From NCBI GenBank assembly GCA_029244725.1, contig JAQWQJ010000060.1, forward strand, positions 1 to 64,000: DNA of 64,000 nt, in the 5' to 3' direction. Source of the DNA: Paracoccaceae bacterium (GTDB taxonomy: Bacteria > Pseudomonadota > Alphaproteobacteria > Rhodobacterales > Rhodobacteraceae). Positions 25,919 through 34,939 of the stretch are shown here, in pieces; positions within the stretch are counted from its first letter, which is position 1, and each line of letters begins with the position of its first letter. The position numbers and the translations under genes are program-made. The notes under the pieces were generated by a model. That model saw only the letters and a program-made list of their open reading frames with translations. It did no database searches and was not told where the DNA came from.

Positions 25919-27085
25919 ATGACCCTTCAAAATTACCTATTCACCTCGGAATCCGTTTCCGAGGGGCATCCCGATAAAGTTTGTGATCGTATTTCCGACA
26001 GCATTCTTGACGCCTTTTTGGCGGCAGACCCTTATTCCCGAGTGGCCTGTGAAACTTTTGCCACGACCCAACGTGTTGTTGTTGGCGGCGAAATTCGTGG
26101 TCCGCAACAAGTGATTGACAGTGTTGAACAAATCGTGCGCGATTGTGTGAAGGATATTGGTTATGCGCAGGACGGGTTCCACTGGGAAACTATGAATGTT
26201 CACAATTACTTGCATGAACAATCCGCCGATATTGCCCAAGGGGTGGATGCGGCCAATAACAAGGATGAAGGTGCAGGCGATCAGGGTATCATGTTTGGTT
26301 ATGCGGTGCGTGAAACGCCGGAATTGATGCCAGCCCCGATCCATTATTCGCACGCCATTTTGAAACGGCTGGCCGAAGTTCGCAAGAACGGCACCGAGCC
26401 AACACTGGGACCAGACGCTAAATCGCAGTTATCCCTGCGTTACGAAAACGGCAAGCCGGTTGAGGCGACCTCGATCGTGTTATCCACCCAGCATATGGAC
26501 GAAAACATGACATCGGAAGATGTGCGCAGCGTTGTTGAACCTTACATTCGCGAGGTGATGCCCGAGGGCTGGATTACCGACACGACCGAGTGGCACGTGA
26601 ACCCGACCGGCAAGTTTGTCATTGGCGGTCCTGATGGCGATGCGGGCCTTACGGGGCGCAAAATTATTGTTGATACTTATGGTGGCGCGGCCCCTCATGG
26701 TGGCGGGGCGTTCTCTGGCAAGGATCCGACCAAGGTTGATCGTTCAGCCGCTTATGCAGCGCGCTATCTGGCGAAGAACGTCGTGGCGGCTGGTTTGGCA
26801 GAGCGCTGTACGTTGCAATTGGCCTATGCGATTGGCGTGGCTAAACCCTTGTCGATTTATGTGGATACCCATGGTTCGGGCGAAGTGCCGGAAACTGAGA
26901 TTGAGCGGGCCGTGGCCGAGATCATGGACCTGACGCCACGCGGTATCCGCGAGCATCTGGGTATGAACAATCCGATCTACCAGCGCACGGCGGCCTATGG
27001 TCATTTTGGTCGGGCACCCGAGGCCGATGGCGGGTTTAGCTGGGAAAAAACCGATCTTGTCGAGGCGCTTAAGGGCGCGGTGTAG
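25919..27085 (+). CDS. metK: S-adenosylmethionine synthetase
   Basis: The 388-residue enzyme makes SAM from methionine and ATP. The family signatures are [20 protein letters not shown], the [12 protein letters not shown] motif and [19 protein letters not shown]. With ahcY it forms a SAM supply-and-recycle pair. The first sugar-nucleotide gene of the polysaccharide locus begins only 10 bases after its stop, so the pair may share transcription with the cluster, which contains at least four SAM-dependent methyltransferases. The C-terminal [18 protein letters not shown] is standard. Confidence 0.97.
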   Translation: MTLQNYLFTSESVSEGHPDKVCDRISDSILDAFLAADPYSRVACETFATTQRVVVGGEIRGPQQVIDSVEQIVRDCVKDIGYAQDGFHWETMNVHNYLHEQSADIAQGVDAANNKDEGAGDQGIMFGYAVRETPELMPAPIHYSHAILKRLAEVRKNGTEPTLGPDAKSQLSLRYENGKPVEATSIVLSTQHMDENMTSEDVRSVVEPYIREVMPEGWITDTTEWHVNPTGKFVIGGPDGDAGLTGRKIIVDTYGGAAPHGGGAFSGKDPTKVDRSAAYAARYLAKNVVAAGLAERCTLQLAYAIGVAKPLSIYVDTHGSGEVPETEIERAVAEIMDLTPRGIREHLGMNNPIYQRTAAYGHFGRAPEADGGFSWEKTDLVEALKGAV

Positions 27086-27095
27086 AGAGGGGTCG

Positions 27096-27821
27096 ATGGA
27101 TAATCAAACCCTTCCAACTTTACTCGTTCTTGCAGGTGGCTTTGGCACCAGATTACAAACAGTTGTCGCAGATGTTCCAAAGCCTCTGGCCCCGGTCAGT
27201 GGTAAGCCATTCCTATATTATCAACTGAATAATTGGTATGATCAGGGCGCACGCGATATTGTCTTATCGCTGCATTTCAAATCAGGGCTCATTAAGGGAT
27301 TTATTTCGGATGAAAAGCAAAGTGGTAGCTGGCCGGATTGCAATATCACTTGCCTGACTGAACAAAATCCTCTTGGAACAGGCGGTGCCATTGCATTTGC
27401 GGTGAAGGAATTGAGGCTGACGAATCCATTCATTACAATAAATGCCGATACTTGGGTTGGAACCGGTCTAAGCGAAGTCTGTTCAGGTGACTCACCTGCG
27501 ATTTCGGTAGTGAAAGTGAATGATGCTGGGCGGTATGGTCTGGTTAAAGTGCACAGAAACACTGTGCAATCATTTGAGGAAAAAACGTCCGATAGGTCGG
27601 CAGGTAGCATTAATGCCGGTATCTATTTTTTAAGCCCCGAATTGTTCGGCGGATGGCAAGGTGAAGCGTATTCACTTGAGACAGATGTATTCCCGGAACT
27701 TGCATCACAGGGCATACTTAGCTTTGTTCAATTAGATACTGAATTTCTGGATATAGGCGTTCCGGACGACTATATACATTTTTGTAATTGGATCGAAAAA
27801 GAAAAAGGGTTTGCGCTTTGA
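27096..27821 (+). CDS. Sugar-phosphate nucleotidyltransferase, HddC-like (probable D-glycero-D-manno-heptose 1-phosphate guanylyltransferase)
   Basis: From ATG 27096 (AGAGAGGGG ahead) the protein has 241 residues. The nucleotidyltransferase signature LVLAGGFGTRLQTVVADVPK is followed by PLAPVSGKPFLYYQLN, a metal-linked INADTW and FLDIGVPDDY. Pairing with the HddA-like kinase that follows, and with GmhA and GmhB homologues 3-5 genes on, makes GDP-heptose synthesis the best guess. GMP versus other nucleotide specificity cannot be read directly. Its stop overlaps the next start. Confidence 0.8.
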   Translation: MDNQTLPTLLVLAGGFGTRLQTVVADVPKPLAPVSGKPFLYYQLNNWYDQGARDIVLSLHFKSGLIKGFISDEKQSGSWPDCNITCLTEQNPLGTGGAIAFAVKELRLTNPFITINADTWVGTGLSEVCSGDSPAISVVKVNDAGRYGLVKVHRNTVQSFEEKTSDRSAGSINAGIYFLSPELFGGWQGEAYSLETDVFPELASQGILSFVQLDTEFLDIGVPDDYIHFCNWIEKEKGFAL

Positions 27822-29188
27822 TATTGGCCGATTTCCTTGTCTTTGAGAATGAGTTGATCCGGGATGCGCTTGCCAAAATTGATGCGAACCAGTCGGGTTT
27901 TGTATTGTTAATGGATTCGTCAAATGCTGTTGTTGCACTGGCGACAGATGGCGATATCAGACGGCAGCTTATTGACGGCGGTTCTATGGACGATGTTATC
28001 CTGCACTGCGCAAATTCGGATTTTATCTGGTACGATGCCGAAACGCCCAGAGAATTGCTCCTCAAGAAGCTTGATGAGAAAATAAAGTTCATCCCTTTGC
28101 TGGATGAGAGCAGAAAACTAAAAGGAATTGTCGGCAAACAGCATTTTCCGGCACAAATAGAAGAGCAGGTTTATGTCCGCTCTAGGGCTCCAGTACGAGT
28201 GAGTTTCGGTGGCGGGGGTTCTGATCTTAACCACTATTTTTCGGGCGACAGTGGCGCAGTAATCAATGCAACACTTGCAATTTATAGCCATGCAACCCTT
28301 AGGCTGCGTGACGACAAAAAAATTGTTGTCAATTCAACTGATTTGAACGGGACTATTAGTGCCGACAATCTGGATGATATTTTGAAACTTGATGGCGAGT
28401 TCGGCCTCATTCAGGCGTTGCTTAAGACAGTCCAACCCAGTTTCGGATTCGATCTTTATCTAAATTCGGATTTTCCCATGAAATCCGGTTTAGGGGGGTC
28501 TGCTGTTGTTTCCGCAGCAGTTTTGGGGTGCTTTAACCAGCTACGCCGGGACAAATGGGATCGGTATGAGTTGGCTGAATTGGCCTTTCAGGCCGAGCGG
28601 GTATTTCTGGGCGTGGAAGGCGGTTGGCAGGATCAATACGCTACAGTTTTTGGTGGCGTAAATTTTATGGAATTCCGAACAAAGCAAAATGTCGTACACC
28701 CTTTGCGTGTCCCAAATGAAATAATGCTGGAATTAGAGGAAAACCTAGTTCTGTGTGACACAGGGATCATGCATGAAAGCGGAAACATCCATGAAGACCA
28801 GAAAAAAAACATGTTAGCAGATAAGGTTCGTGATCAGATTAGGGAAAACGTCAAGGTTACCTACCAAATTCGCGATCAACTGCTTCGTGGTAAGCTGACG
28901 GATTTTGGCCGGTCGCTTGATAAAGCTTGGCGCCTAAAAAGGTCATTTAGTGACAAGATTTCATCATCGCATCTTGACGATATCTATGATGGCGCGCTTG
29001 CTCACGGAGCTGTAGGGGGCAAGTTGCTTGGGGCCGGCGGCGGCGGCTTTTTCCTATTCTATGTTGACCCTTTCAGAAAGCAGGAGTTGATCAATTTTCT
29101 GCAATCAATTGATCTAGGCATACGGCCTTTCAAATTTGAAGATCAGGGCCTTTGCAGTTGGTCCTTCAGAGTTAAGAACGAAAACTAG
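27818..29188 (+). CDS. CBS-domain/GHMP kinase fusion, HddA-like heptose kinase
   Basis: I choose TTG 27818, which overlaps the preceding TGA and has AAAGGG ~8 bases ahead, giving 456 residues; ATG 27788 is alternative but has no ribosome binding site. Residues ~1-115 look like a CBS pair (ALAKIDANQSGFVLLMDSSN, VALATDGDIRRQLIDGG, IPLLDESRKLKGIVGK). Residues ~125-456 are a GHMP kinase: APVRVSFGGGGSDLN, the ATP loop PMKSGLGGSAVVSAAV and KLLGAGGGGFFLFY. HddA proteins of ~340 residues phosphorylate heptose 7-phosphate at C1. CBS pairs usually bind adenine nucleotides, so the kinase may be energy-regulated. The fusion is unusual. Confidence 0.85.
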   Translation: MILADFLVFENELIRDALAKIDANQSGFVLLMDSSNAVVALATDGDIRRQLIDGGSMDDVILHCANSDFIWYDAETPRELLLKKLDEKIKFIPLLDESRKLKGIVGKQHFPAQIEEQVYVRSRAPVRVSFGGGGSDLNHYFSGDSGAVINATLAIYSHATLRLRDDKKIVVNSTDLNGTISADNLDDILKLDGEFGLIQALLKTVQPSFGFDLYLNSDFPMKSGLGGSAVVSAAVLGCFNQLRRDKWDRYELAELAFQAERVFLGVEGGWQDQYATVFGGVNFMEFRTKQNVVHPLRVPNEIMLELEENLVLCDTGIMHESGNIHEDQKKNMLADKVRDQIRENVKVTYQIRDQLLRGKLTDFGRSLDKAWRLKRSFSDKISSSHLDDIYDGALAHGAVGGKLLGAGGGGFFLFYVDPFRKQELINFLQSIDLGIRPFKFEDQGLCSWSFRVKNEN

Positions 29189-29203
29189 GATTACTTTACT
29201 ATT

Positions 29204-31096
29204 ATGACAATTGAGATCGCAAACCAAACTGTTGGAAATGGCCGTGCATATATTATCGCCGAAATAGGTAACAATCATAATGGTAGCTTGAAGCGTGCGT
29301 TTGAAATGATTGATCTAGCGAAAGACATGGGCGCGGATTGTGCGAAATTCCAGATGCGTCACCTGGGGTCAGTCTATCGGAAAAAGGCCCTGAATAAGAA
29401 CAGCGAAGATCTGGGCACCGAGTATATTGTCGATCTTCTCAGGCGATTTGAGCTTCCAATAGAAGACCATGTGAAGTTGGCCGAATACTGTATTGAAAAG
29501 GGGATACAGTATCTCTGCACACCTTGGGATGAAAAAAGCATCGCTGTATTGGAAGAGATCAAAGTTCCTGCCTACAAAGTCGCTTCTGCCGATTTGACGA
29601 ATATGCCCTTATTGGATCAACTTGCTTCGACGAAAAAACCTCTCATATTATCGACGGGGATGAGCCATCTGCATGAAGTTGAGGCAACCGTAAAATTTTT
29701 GAACAAACGCAAAGCCGCATTTGTTCTTTTGCACTGCAATAGCACTTATCCGGCTCCGGTTCAGGACATCAATCTTAGATGGATGTCTTCGATGCTAAAA
29801 TTGCATGGCTATATTGGCTATTCTGGACATGAACGGGGAATAAATATATCGATGGCGGCCGCGGCGTTGGGTGCTTGTGTTATTGAGAGACATTTTACCC
29901 TAGATAGGAATATGGAAGGGCCCGATCACGCCGCGAGCCTTGAATTCGATGAATTCAAAGCAATGATCGAAGGTATCAGAGAGATCGAACTGGCATTGGG
30001 ATCCGGCGACGAACGTCAGGTCAGCCAGGGAGAAATGATAAACCGCGAGAACCTGTCCAAAAGTCTTGTTTCAGCTAAGCCGCTCAAGGCTGGAAAAGTT
30101 CTTGAACCAGCGGACATTATCGTCAGAAGTCCTGGGCAGGGCTTGTCTCCACAGCGATATGACGAATTGGTTGGCAAAACCCTTTCACACGATATGGAAC
30201 ACGAAGATTTCTTTTTTGAATCCGACTTGAAAGAAGAAATGGTGACACCCCGTGATTATCAGTTTAATCGGGATTGGGGTGTGCCGGTTCGCTATCATGA
30301 CTTCCAATCATACTATTCATGTACGAAGCCGGATTTTTTTGAATTTCACTTGTCATTTTCAGACATGGAGCTTGATCCTGCCGACTATCTGGAAGGCCCA
30401 TATGATTGCGGTTTTGTCGTTCATGCCCCAGAGCTATTTGCTGGCAGCCACCTTATGGACTTGGCTACATCCGATGATGAATACCGAAACTTTTCACTGC
30501 AAGAAACGCAAAGAGTCATCGATTTAACGAGAGGCCTTAAAAAATATTTCCCATCAACCGAACGCCCCATGATTGTAGCTAACATCGGCGGTTTTTCGAT
30601 GGATGCACCGTTGCCGGTTGAAGATAAACAACCTCTCTATGAAAGGTTTGGTAGAAGTCTTGAGGAGCTCGATATCGAGGGTGTCGAGCTCATTCCTCAG
30701 ACTATGGCACCGTTTCCCTGGCATTTTGGCGGCCAACGCTATCAGAATCTTTTTGTCAATATCGATGAAATTCTTAAATGGTGTAAACGGTTTGATCTTC
30801 GGATGTGCTACGATGTTTCTCACAGTATGTTGATGTGTAACCATTTCGGTTTGGATTTTTATGAGTTTTCCAGAATGATTGGTCCAATCACAGCCTATCT
30901 ACATCTCGGCGATGCAAGAGGTGTAAATGGTGAAGGTCTTCAAGTGGGTGAAGGTGAAATGGACTTTGACCGGCTGGGAAAAATACTGAATGAGACATGC
31001 CCGAAAGCGGCCTTTATTCCTGAAATTTGGCAGGGGCACAAAAACCATGGTGAAGGCTTCTGGATCGCTCTTGAAAGACTTGAAGGGAAGCTTTGA
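29204..31096 (+). CDS. NeuB-type ulosonate synthase fused to a TIM-barrel (AP endonuclease/xylose isomerase-like) domain
   Basis: The 630-residue protein starts as a NeuB synthase: YIIAEIGNNHNGSLKRAFEM, VPAYKVASADLTNMPLL, LILSTGMSHLHEVEATVKFL, IGYSGHERGINISMAAAALGA and IERHFTLDR (residues ~1-285). A SAF (antifreeze-like) part follows (ENLSKSLVSAKPLKAGKVL, ~285-350). Residues ~355-630 form a second TIM barrel with HAPELF, CYDVSHSMLM, YLHLGDARG and FIPEIWQGHKN, fitting metal-binding sugar isomerases. NeuB enzymes condense PEP with an amino-hexose; the added domain may make or epimerise its acceptor. It sits between heptose-type genes, so the acceptor might be unusual. Confidence 0.85.
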   Translation: MTIEIANQTVGNGRAYIIAEIGNNHNGSLKRAFEMIDLAKDMGADCAKFQMRHLGSVYRKKALNKNSEDLGTEYIVDLLRRFELPIEDHVKLAEYCIEKGIQYLCTPWDEKSIAVLEEIKVPAYKVASADLTNMPLLDQLASTKKPLILSTGMSHLHEVEATVKFLNKRKAAFVLLHCNSTYPAPVQDINLRWMSSMLKLHGYIGYSGHERGINISMAAAALGACVIERHFTLDRNMEGPDHAASLEFDEFKAMIEGIREIELALGSGDERQVSQGEMINRENLSKSLVSAKPLKAGKVLEPADIIVRSPGQGLSPQRYDELVGKTLSHDMEHEDFFFESDLKEEMVTPRDYQFNRDWGVPVRYHDFQSYYSCTKPDFFEFHLSFSDMELDPADYLEGPYDCGFVVHAPELFAGSHLMDLATSDDEYRNFSLQETQRVIDLTRGLKKYFPSTERPMIVANIGGFSMDAPLPVEDKQPLYERFGRSLEELDIEGVELIPQTMAPFPWHFGGQRYQNLFVNIDEILKWCKRFDLRMCYDVSHSMLMCNHFGLDFYEFSRMIGPITAYLHLGDARGVNGEGLQVGEGEMDFDRLGKILNETCPKAAFIPEIWQGHKNHGEGFWIALERLEGKL

Positions 31097-31139
31097 GTTG
31101 GTCGACAATTTGGCCGCAAACTCCTTCTGAGCAGCATAA

Positions 31140-31718
31140 ATGTCCAAAAACAAAGCAGCCTTTATTGACCGGGACGGCGTTATCAATGTCGAGCGCGACT
31201 ATGTTGGCAGTCTTGAGGAGTTTGAGTTCATTGATGGCGCGATCTCTGGACTCCGCCTATTACAGAATTCGGGCTTCCTGTTGATTGTCATTACCAATCA
31301 GGCCGGTATCGCTCGCGGATTTTATTCAGAAAAAAATTTCCACGATTTGACCAGATCAATGAACCAGATGCTGGCACAGAACGGAGTAGATATCACCGAA
31401 GTTTTTTTCTGCCCTCACCACCCAGTCGCTGGCGTAGGCCAATACAAGCAGGACTGCAAATGTCGGAAGCCCAAGCCAGGCATGATATTCGAAGCTGCTT
31501 CAAAACATAATATCGATCTGACGCAATCGGTTTTAGTGGGTGACAAGATTACGGATATTCAAGCTGGCTTGGCCTCGGGAATAGAGAACAACCTACTGGT
31601 TGAGTCAGGGCATGACCTAAGTGAATCTGGTCGCGTAATGGCTATGGCCACCTGTGCTGACTTATTTCAGGCGGCGAGTTTGATCGTTTCTGAAAGCAGA
31701 TACTCTAGTAATATTTAG
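31140..31718 (+). CDS. gmhB: GmhB-like heptose bisphosphate phosphatase (HAD family)
   Basis: The 192-residue HAD phosphatase has AAFIDRDGVINVERDY (nucleophile Asp and acid/base Asp), VITNQAGIARG, the zinc-binding Cys/His set in FFCPHHPVAG and QDCKCRKPKPGM, and LVGDKITDIQAG. GmhB removes the C7 phosphate from D-glycero-D-manno-heptose 1,7-bisphosphate, matching the HddA-like kinase two genes upstream. The ATG at 31140 has no strong ribosome binding site. The next gene starts 9 bases after its stop. Confidence 0.87.
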   Translation: MSKNKAAFIDRDGVINVERDYVGSLEEFEFIDGAISGLRLLQNSGFLLIVITNQAGIARGFYSEKNFHDLTRSMNQMLAQNGVDITEVFFCPHHPVAGVGQYKQDCKCRKPKPGMIFEAASKHNIDLTQSVLVGDKITDIQAGLASGIENNLLVESGHDLSESGRVMAMATCADLFQAASLIVSESRYSSNI

Positions 31719-31727
31719 GATGGAACA

Positions 31728-32432
31728 ATGACGACAGCGGCAATCATTCTTGCCCGAGGTGGATCAAAATCAATCCCCGGAAAGAATATAATGGATTTCT
31801 GCGGCAAACCGCTGTTGGCTTGGTCGATCCTTCAGGTAAAGCATGCACAACTAGTCGATTTGGTTGTTGTGTCATCAGACGATAAAGATATTCTTTCTGT
31901 CGCGCGCGCATATGGGGCGAAGCCTATCAGGCGTCCCGACGAATTTGCTACGGATATCGCGACTTCAGAAGGTGCTTTGCTGCATGCGCTTGATGTGTTG
32001 GAAGCAGAACTTGACGAAGACTTGGAACGGGTTGTGTTTCTTCAACCAACGTCCCCACTCAGACACTCCAGCGATTTAGACGGCGCCGTTCAAGCATTTG
32101 ATAAGGCTGGGGCGGATTCGTTGTTTAGCGATGCAATTCTCGATGATTTCTGTGTTTGGACCAACGAAACCGGAGAGCTGACCGGAAAGACGTTTGATCC
32201 TTGGAATAGAGGTCGACGGCAAGATAGGGAGGTTCTTTATCTTGAAACCGGCTCGATATATGTATTCAAGCCTGATCTCCTACGGAAAACCGGAAATCGT
32301 CTTGGGGGACATATAGCCCGATTCACGATGCCGTTTTGGAAATCCTATGAGATTGACACATTGGAAGATATTGCGGTTTGCGAATTTTTCTTCAAGAAAC
32401 ATAAACTTGATACTCAGTTCGACCAAAATTAG
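31728..32432 (+). CDS. NeuA-like CMP-ulosonate cytidylyltransferase
   Basis: The 234-residue protein carries the CMP-sialate synthetase motif IILARGGSKSIPGKNIMDFC, then KPLLAWSIL, VVVSSDDKDILSVA, FLQPTSPLRHSSDLDGAV and a C-terminal IDTLEDIAVCE. It would activate the ulosonic acid made by the NeuB-type enzyme two genes upstream. AGGATGG stands ~5 bases ahead of the ATG. Compared with NeuA it is a normal length. The sugar itself is not identifiable. Confidence 0.87.
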   Translation: MTTAAIILARGGSKSIPGKNIMDFCGKPLLAWSILQVKHAQLVDLVVVSSDDKDILSVARAYGAKPIRRPDEFATDIATSEGALLHALDVLEAELDEDLERVVFLQPTSPLRHSSDLDGAVQAFDKAGADSLFSDAILDDFCVWTNETGELTGKTFDPWNRGRRQDREVLYLETGSIYVFKPDLLRKTGNRLGGHIARFTMPFWKSYEIDTLEDIAVCEFFFKKHKLDTQFDQN

Positions 32433-32460
32433 AAAAAATTCCGTAAGAAAGGGAATGCTT

Positions 32461-33048
32461 GTGCCTCAGAATATGAACCAGGTCGCACATCTCATTCAAG
32501 AAAGCATCTCTGTCAAAGAGAGGTTGCTAAGTGATGAGAGCCTGCAAAAACAGATTGTCGAAATCGCAATGGAATCCATTTCTGCTCTCAAAAATGGCAA
32601 CAAAATTATTTTTTGTGGAAATGGCGGCAGTTTCGCGGATTCAATCCATTTGGCGGCAGAATTTGTTTCCAAATTCCAGAGGGAAAGAGGCGCGCTTGCC
32701 AGTATTGCGCTTGGGGCCAACAACTCTATTCTGACGGCTGTCGGAAACGATTACTCCTATAATGAGGTATTTGCGCGCGAACTTGGCGCCTTGGGGGCTA
32801 AAGGAGATGTTCTGATAGGGATTTCAACAAGTGGTAATTCGAAAAACATCATAAGGGCTGTGGAGGTCGCTGATGAAATTGGCGTTACGTCGTTCGGGTT
32901 TACGGGATCGAATGACAGCCCGCTTTCGGAAAAAACCAAATGCTTAAAAATACCGTCCTCAAAAACGGCGAGAATTCAGGAAGCCCATATTCTGGCCGGA
33001 CATATCATTTGTGAGTTATGTGAAGAAGCTATGTTTAACTTCGAGTGA
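32461..33048 (+). CDS. gmhA: GmhA-like sedoheptulose 7-phosphate isomerase (SIS domain)
   Basis: GTG 32461 has AGAAAGGGA 6 bases ahead and gives 195 residues, the normal GmhA length; an ATG at 32473 and the open frame back to 32347 are less likely. The SIS-domain signature reads IIFCGNGGSFADSIHLAAEF, followed by GNDYSYNEVFAREL, LIGISTSGNSKNIIRAV and ARIQEAHILAGHIICEL. It would turn sedoheptulose 7-phosphate into heptose 7-phosphate, the first step of the GDP-heptose route completed by the HddA-, GmhB- and HddC-like proteins nearby. Confidence 0.87.
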   Translation: MPQNMNQVAHLIQESISVKERLLSDESLQKQIVEIAMESISALKNGNKIIFCGNGGSFADSIHLAAEFVSKFQRERGALASIALGANNSILTAVGNDYSYNEVFARELGALGAKGDVLIGISTSGNSKNIIRAVEVADEIGVTSFGFTGSNDSPLSEKTKCLKIPSSKTARIQEAHILAGHIICELCEEAMFNFE

Positions 33049-33128
33049 AATTAACAATTAGGGGTTTCGCAGTTTTAAAACAGAGCGTGAGACCAAAGCC
33101 AAAATGGATGAATCAAAAGGTTTACGAA

Positions 33129-34112
33129 ATGCACGATAGACGAAAAATCTGGATGAATGGCTCATTGGTTGATGAAACCGAAGCAAAGATATCTGTCTAT
33201 GATTCTGCTCTGATGTTCGGGGACATGGTCTTTGAGATGACCCGATCTTTCAAAAAGGAACAATTCAAGCTTCGAGAACATCTAGAGCGTCTCTACACCG
33301 GCTTGAAAATTCTGCGGGTTGATCCGGAAATGACAATCGAGCAAATGGAAAAATACTGCTTTGAGACAATCGAAGCGAACGAGCCTTTGTTCGCTGAAGA
33401 CGATGAACACCGACTGATGATCGATGTTACAAGAGGAACGCTTGGGATTTATCAGGGTGTTGAAGGGCTTCATAAGGGTCCAAATATTGTAATCGCAGAC
33501 TTTCCACTTCGCTGGACTGTGGCCGGGATGGGTCACCTTTTTGATAGTGGGATTAATGCGACGATTGTTTCACAGCGGGCAATCCCAAGTAATTTGCTCG
33601 ACCCAAAAATCAAAAACCGTAGCCGAATTCACTATCTCATGGCAAATATTGAAGCGTCAGCCGTTTCCGGAGACGACAACTGGGCTTTAATGCTTGATCC
33701 GGACGGTTTTATTGCTGAAGGTACCGGTGACAATTTTTTCATCATCAAAGATGGCATAATAATTTCACCCGAAGGCCGCAACATTCTTCGCGGAGTTTCA
33801 CGGGATTACGTCATGCGTGACCTTGCGACAGAACTTGGGATGCCGGTTGTTGAGAAAAACATTGAACCATATGACGTTCATGTAGCGGACGAGGCATTTA
33901 TGACGGGAACGCCATTTTGTATGCTACCGGTTACAAGCTTGAATGGCTTGCCAATTGGTGACGGTCAAGTCGGGCGCGCGTTCAAGTCTATTCTTGACCA
34001 ATGGTCAAAAAATGTCGGTGTCGACATAGAACAACAGATAAAGAACTGGAATAAAGGGGACTCCTCTAAAGGAATATCGGGTCCCACACCTTACAGCTTC
34101 AAAAGCAAATGA
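33129..34112 (+). CDS. Class IV aminotransferase (D-amino acid/branched-chain aminotransferase-like)
   Basis: The start is set at ATG 33129, with AAAAGG 8 bases ahead; the frame is open back to 33045. The 327-residue fold-type IV PLP enzyme begins RRKIWMNGSLVDETEAKISV with YDSALMFGDMVFEMTR, has the likely PLP Lys in DPKIKNRSRIHYLMAN, then GFIAEGTGDNFFII and the late DEAFMTGT. Class IV enzymes usually act on amino acids, so this is an uncommon member of a polysaccharide locus; it may supply an amino-acid substituent or aminate a keto-sugar acid. Its stop overlaps the next start (ATGA). Confidence 0.8.
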   Translation: MHDRRKIWMNGSLVDETEAKISVYDSALMFGDMVFEMTRSFKKEQFKLREHLERLYTGLKILRVDPEMTIEQMEKYCFETIEANEPLFAEDDEHRLMIDVTRGTLGIYQGVEGLHKGPNIVIADFPLRWTVAGMGHLFDSGINATIVSQRAIPSNLLDPKIKNRSRIHYLMANIEASAVSGDDNWALMLDPDGFIAEGTGDNFFIIKDGIIISPEGRNILRGVSRDYVMRDLATELGMPVVEKNIEPYDVHVADEAFMTGTPFCMLPVTSLNGLPIGDGQVGRAFKSILDQWSKNVGVDIEQQIKNWNKGDSSKGISGPTPYSFKSK

Positions 34113-34939
34113 GTGACATTGGTTTCATGCAAGGCCGTCTTTCAGATATGGTTGACGGCATGATCCAGGCCTTTCCTTGGAGTGAATGGCAGGAGGAATT
34201 TCCAAGGGCGCAGGGTATTGGACTCACAGCCATGGAATGGACGCTGGACCATGATAGGCTGTATGAAAACCCGCTGATGACTGCAATGGGCCAAACCGAG
34301 ATCGGCAATCTTTGTCAAAATCACAGCATTTCCATTCCTTCCCTGACTGGTGATTGCTTTATGCAAGCACCATTTTGGAAAGAAAGCGGCGCCGAACGAG
34401 ATAGCCTTAAAGAGGATTTTATATCCATAGTTGATGCCTGTGAGGCTGTAGGGATCAAACATATTGTGGTCCCGCTCGTGGATAACGGATCAATTGTAAA
34501 CCCGGAGCAGGAAGACGTTCTTGTCGAATTTTTGCGGAATTTGAGCGATGATCTAGCAAGCCGGAAGATGTGCGTTGTTTTTGAATCCGATTTTGAACCG
34601 GAGAACCTCTTGAGGTTTATGGACAGGTTGGATGCAAGTGTTTTTGGTATTAATTATGATATCGGCAACAGCGCTGCGATGGGGTTCGATGCCAAACAGG
34701 AGCTTTCTGTTTACGGTCATCGCATACTTAATGTTCACGTGAAAGATCGCTTACTTGGCGGCACAACTGTTCCTTTGAAAACAGGGGCAGCCGATTTCAC
34801 GAATGCTTTCAAAGCGCTTGAAAGATGCGGGTACAGCGGCAACTTTATCTTACAAACGGCGCGTGCGAAGGACGGTGAGCACGCGAAGGCATTAGAATAT
34901 TACAAGGATTTAGTAGTGAACTGGCTGGGTGAGAACTAG
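34109..34939 (+). CDS. TIM-barrel sugar phosphate isomerase/epimerase-like protein
   Basis: The 276-residue protein fits the AP endonuclease family 2/xylose isomerase-like fold: GFMQGRLSDMVDGMIQAFPW at the start, EWTLDHDR, IKHIVVPLVDNGSI, VVFESDFEPENLLRF, INYDIGNSAAMG and LNVHVKDRLLGGTTVPLKTG, with His, Asp and Glu placed as in metal-dependent isomerases. It resembles in outline the C-terminal domain of the NeuB fusion. It overlaps both neighbours (ATGA before, TAGTG after), so the module is co-translated. The substrate is unknown. Confidence 0.78.
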   Translation: MSDIGFMQGRLSDMVDGMIQAFPWSEWQEEFPRAQGIGLTAMEWTLDHDRLYENPLMTAMGQTEIGNLCQNHSISIPSLTGDCFMQAPFWKESGAERDSLKEDFISIVDACEAVGIKHIVVPLVDNGSIVNPEQEDVLVEFLRNLSDDLASRKMCVVFESDFEPENLLRFMDRLDASVFGINYDIGNSAAMGFDAKQELSVYGHRILNVHVKDRLLGGTTVPLKTGAADFTNAFKALERCGYSGNFILQTARAKDGEHAKALEYYKDLVVNWLGEN

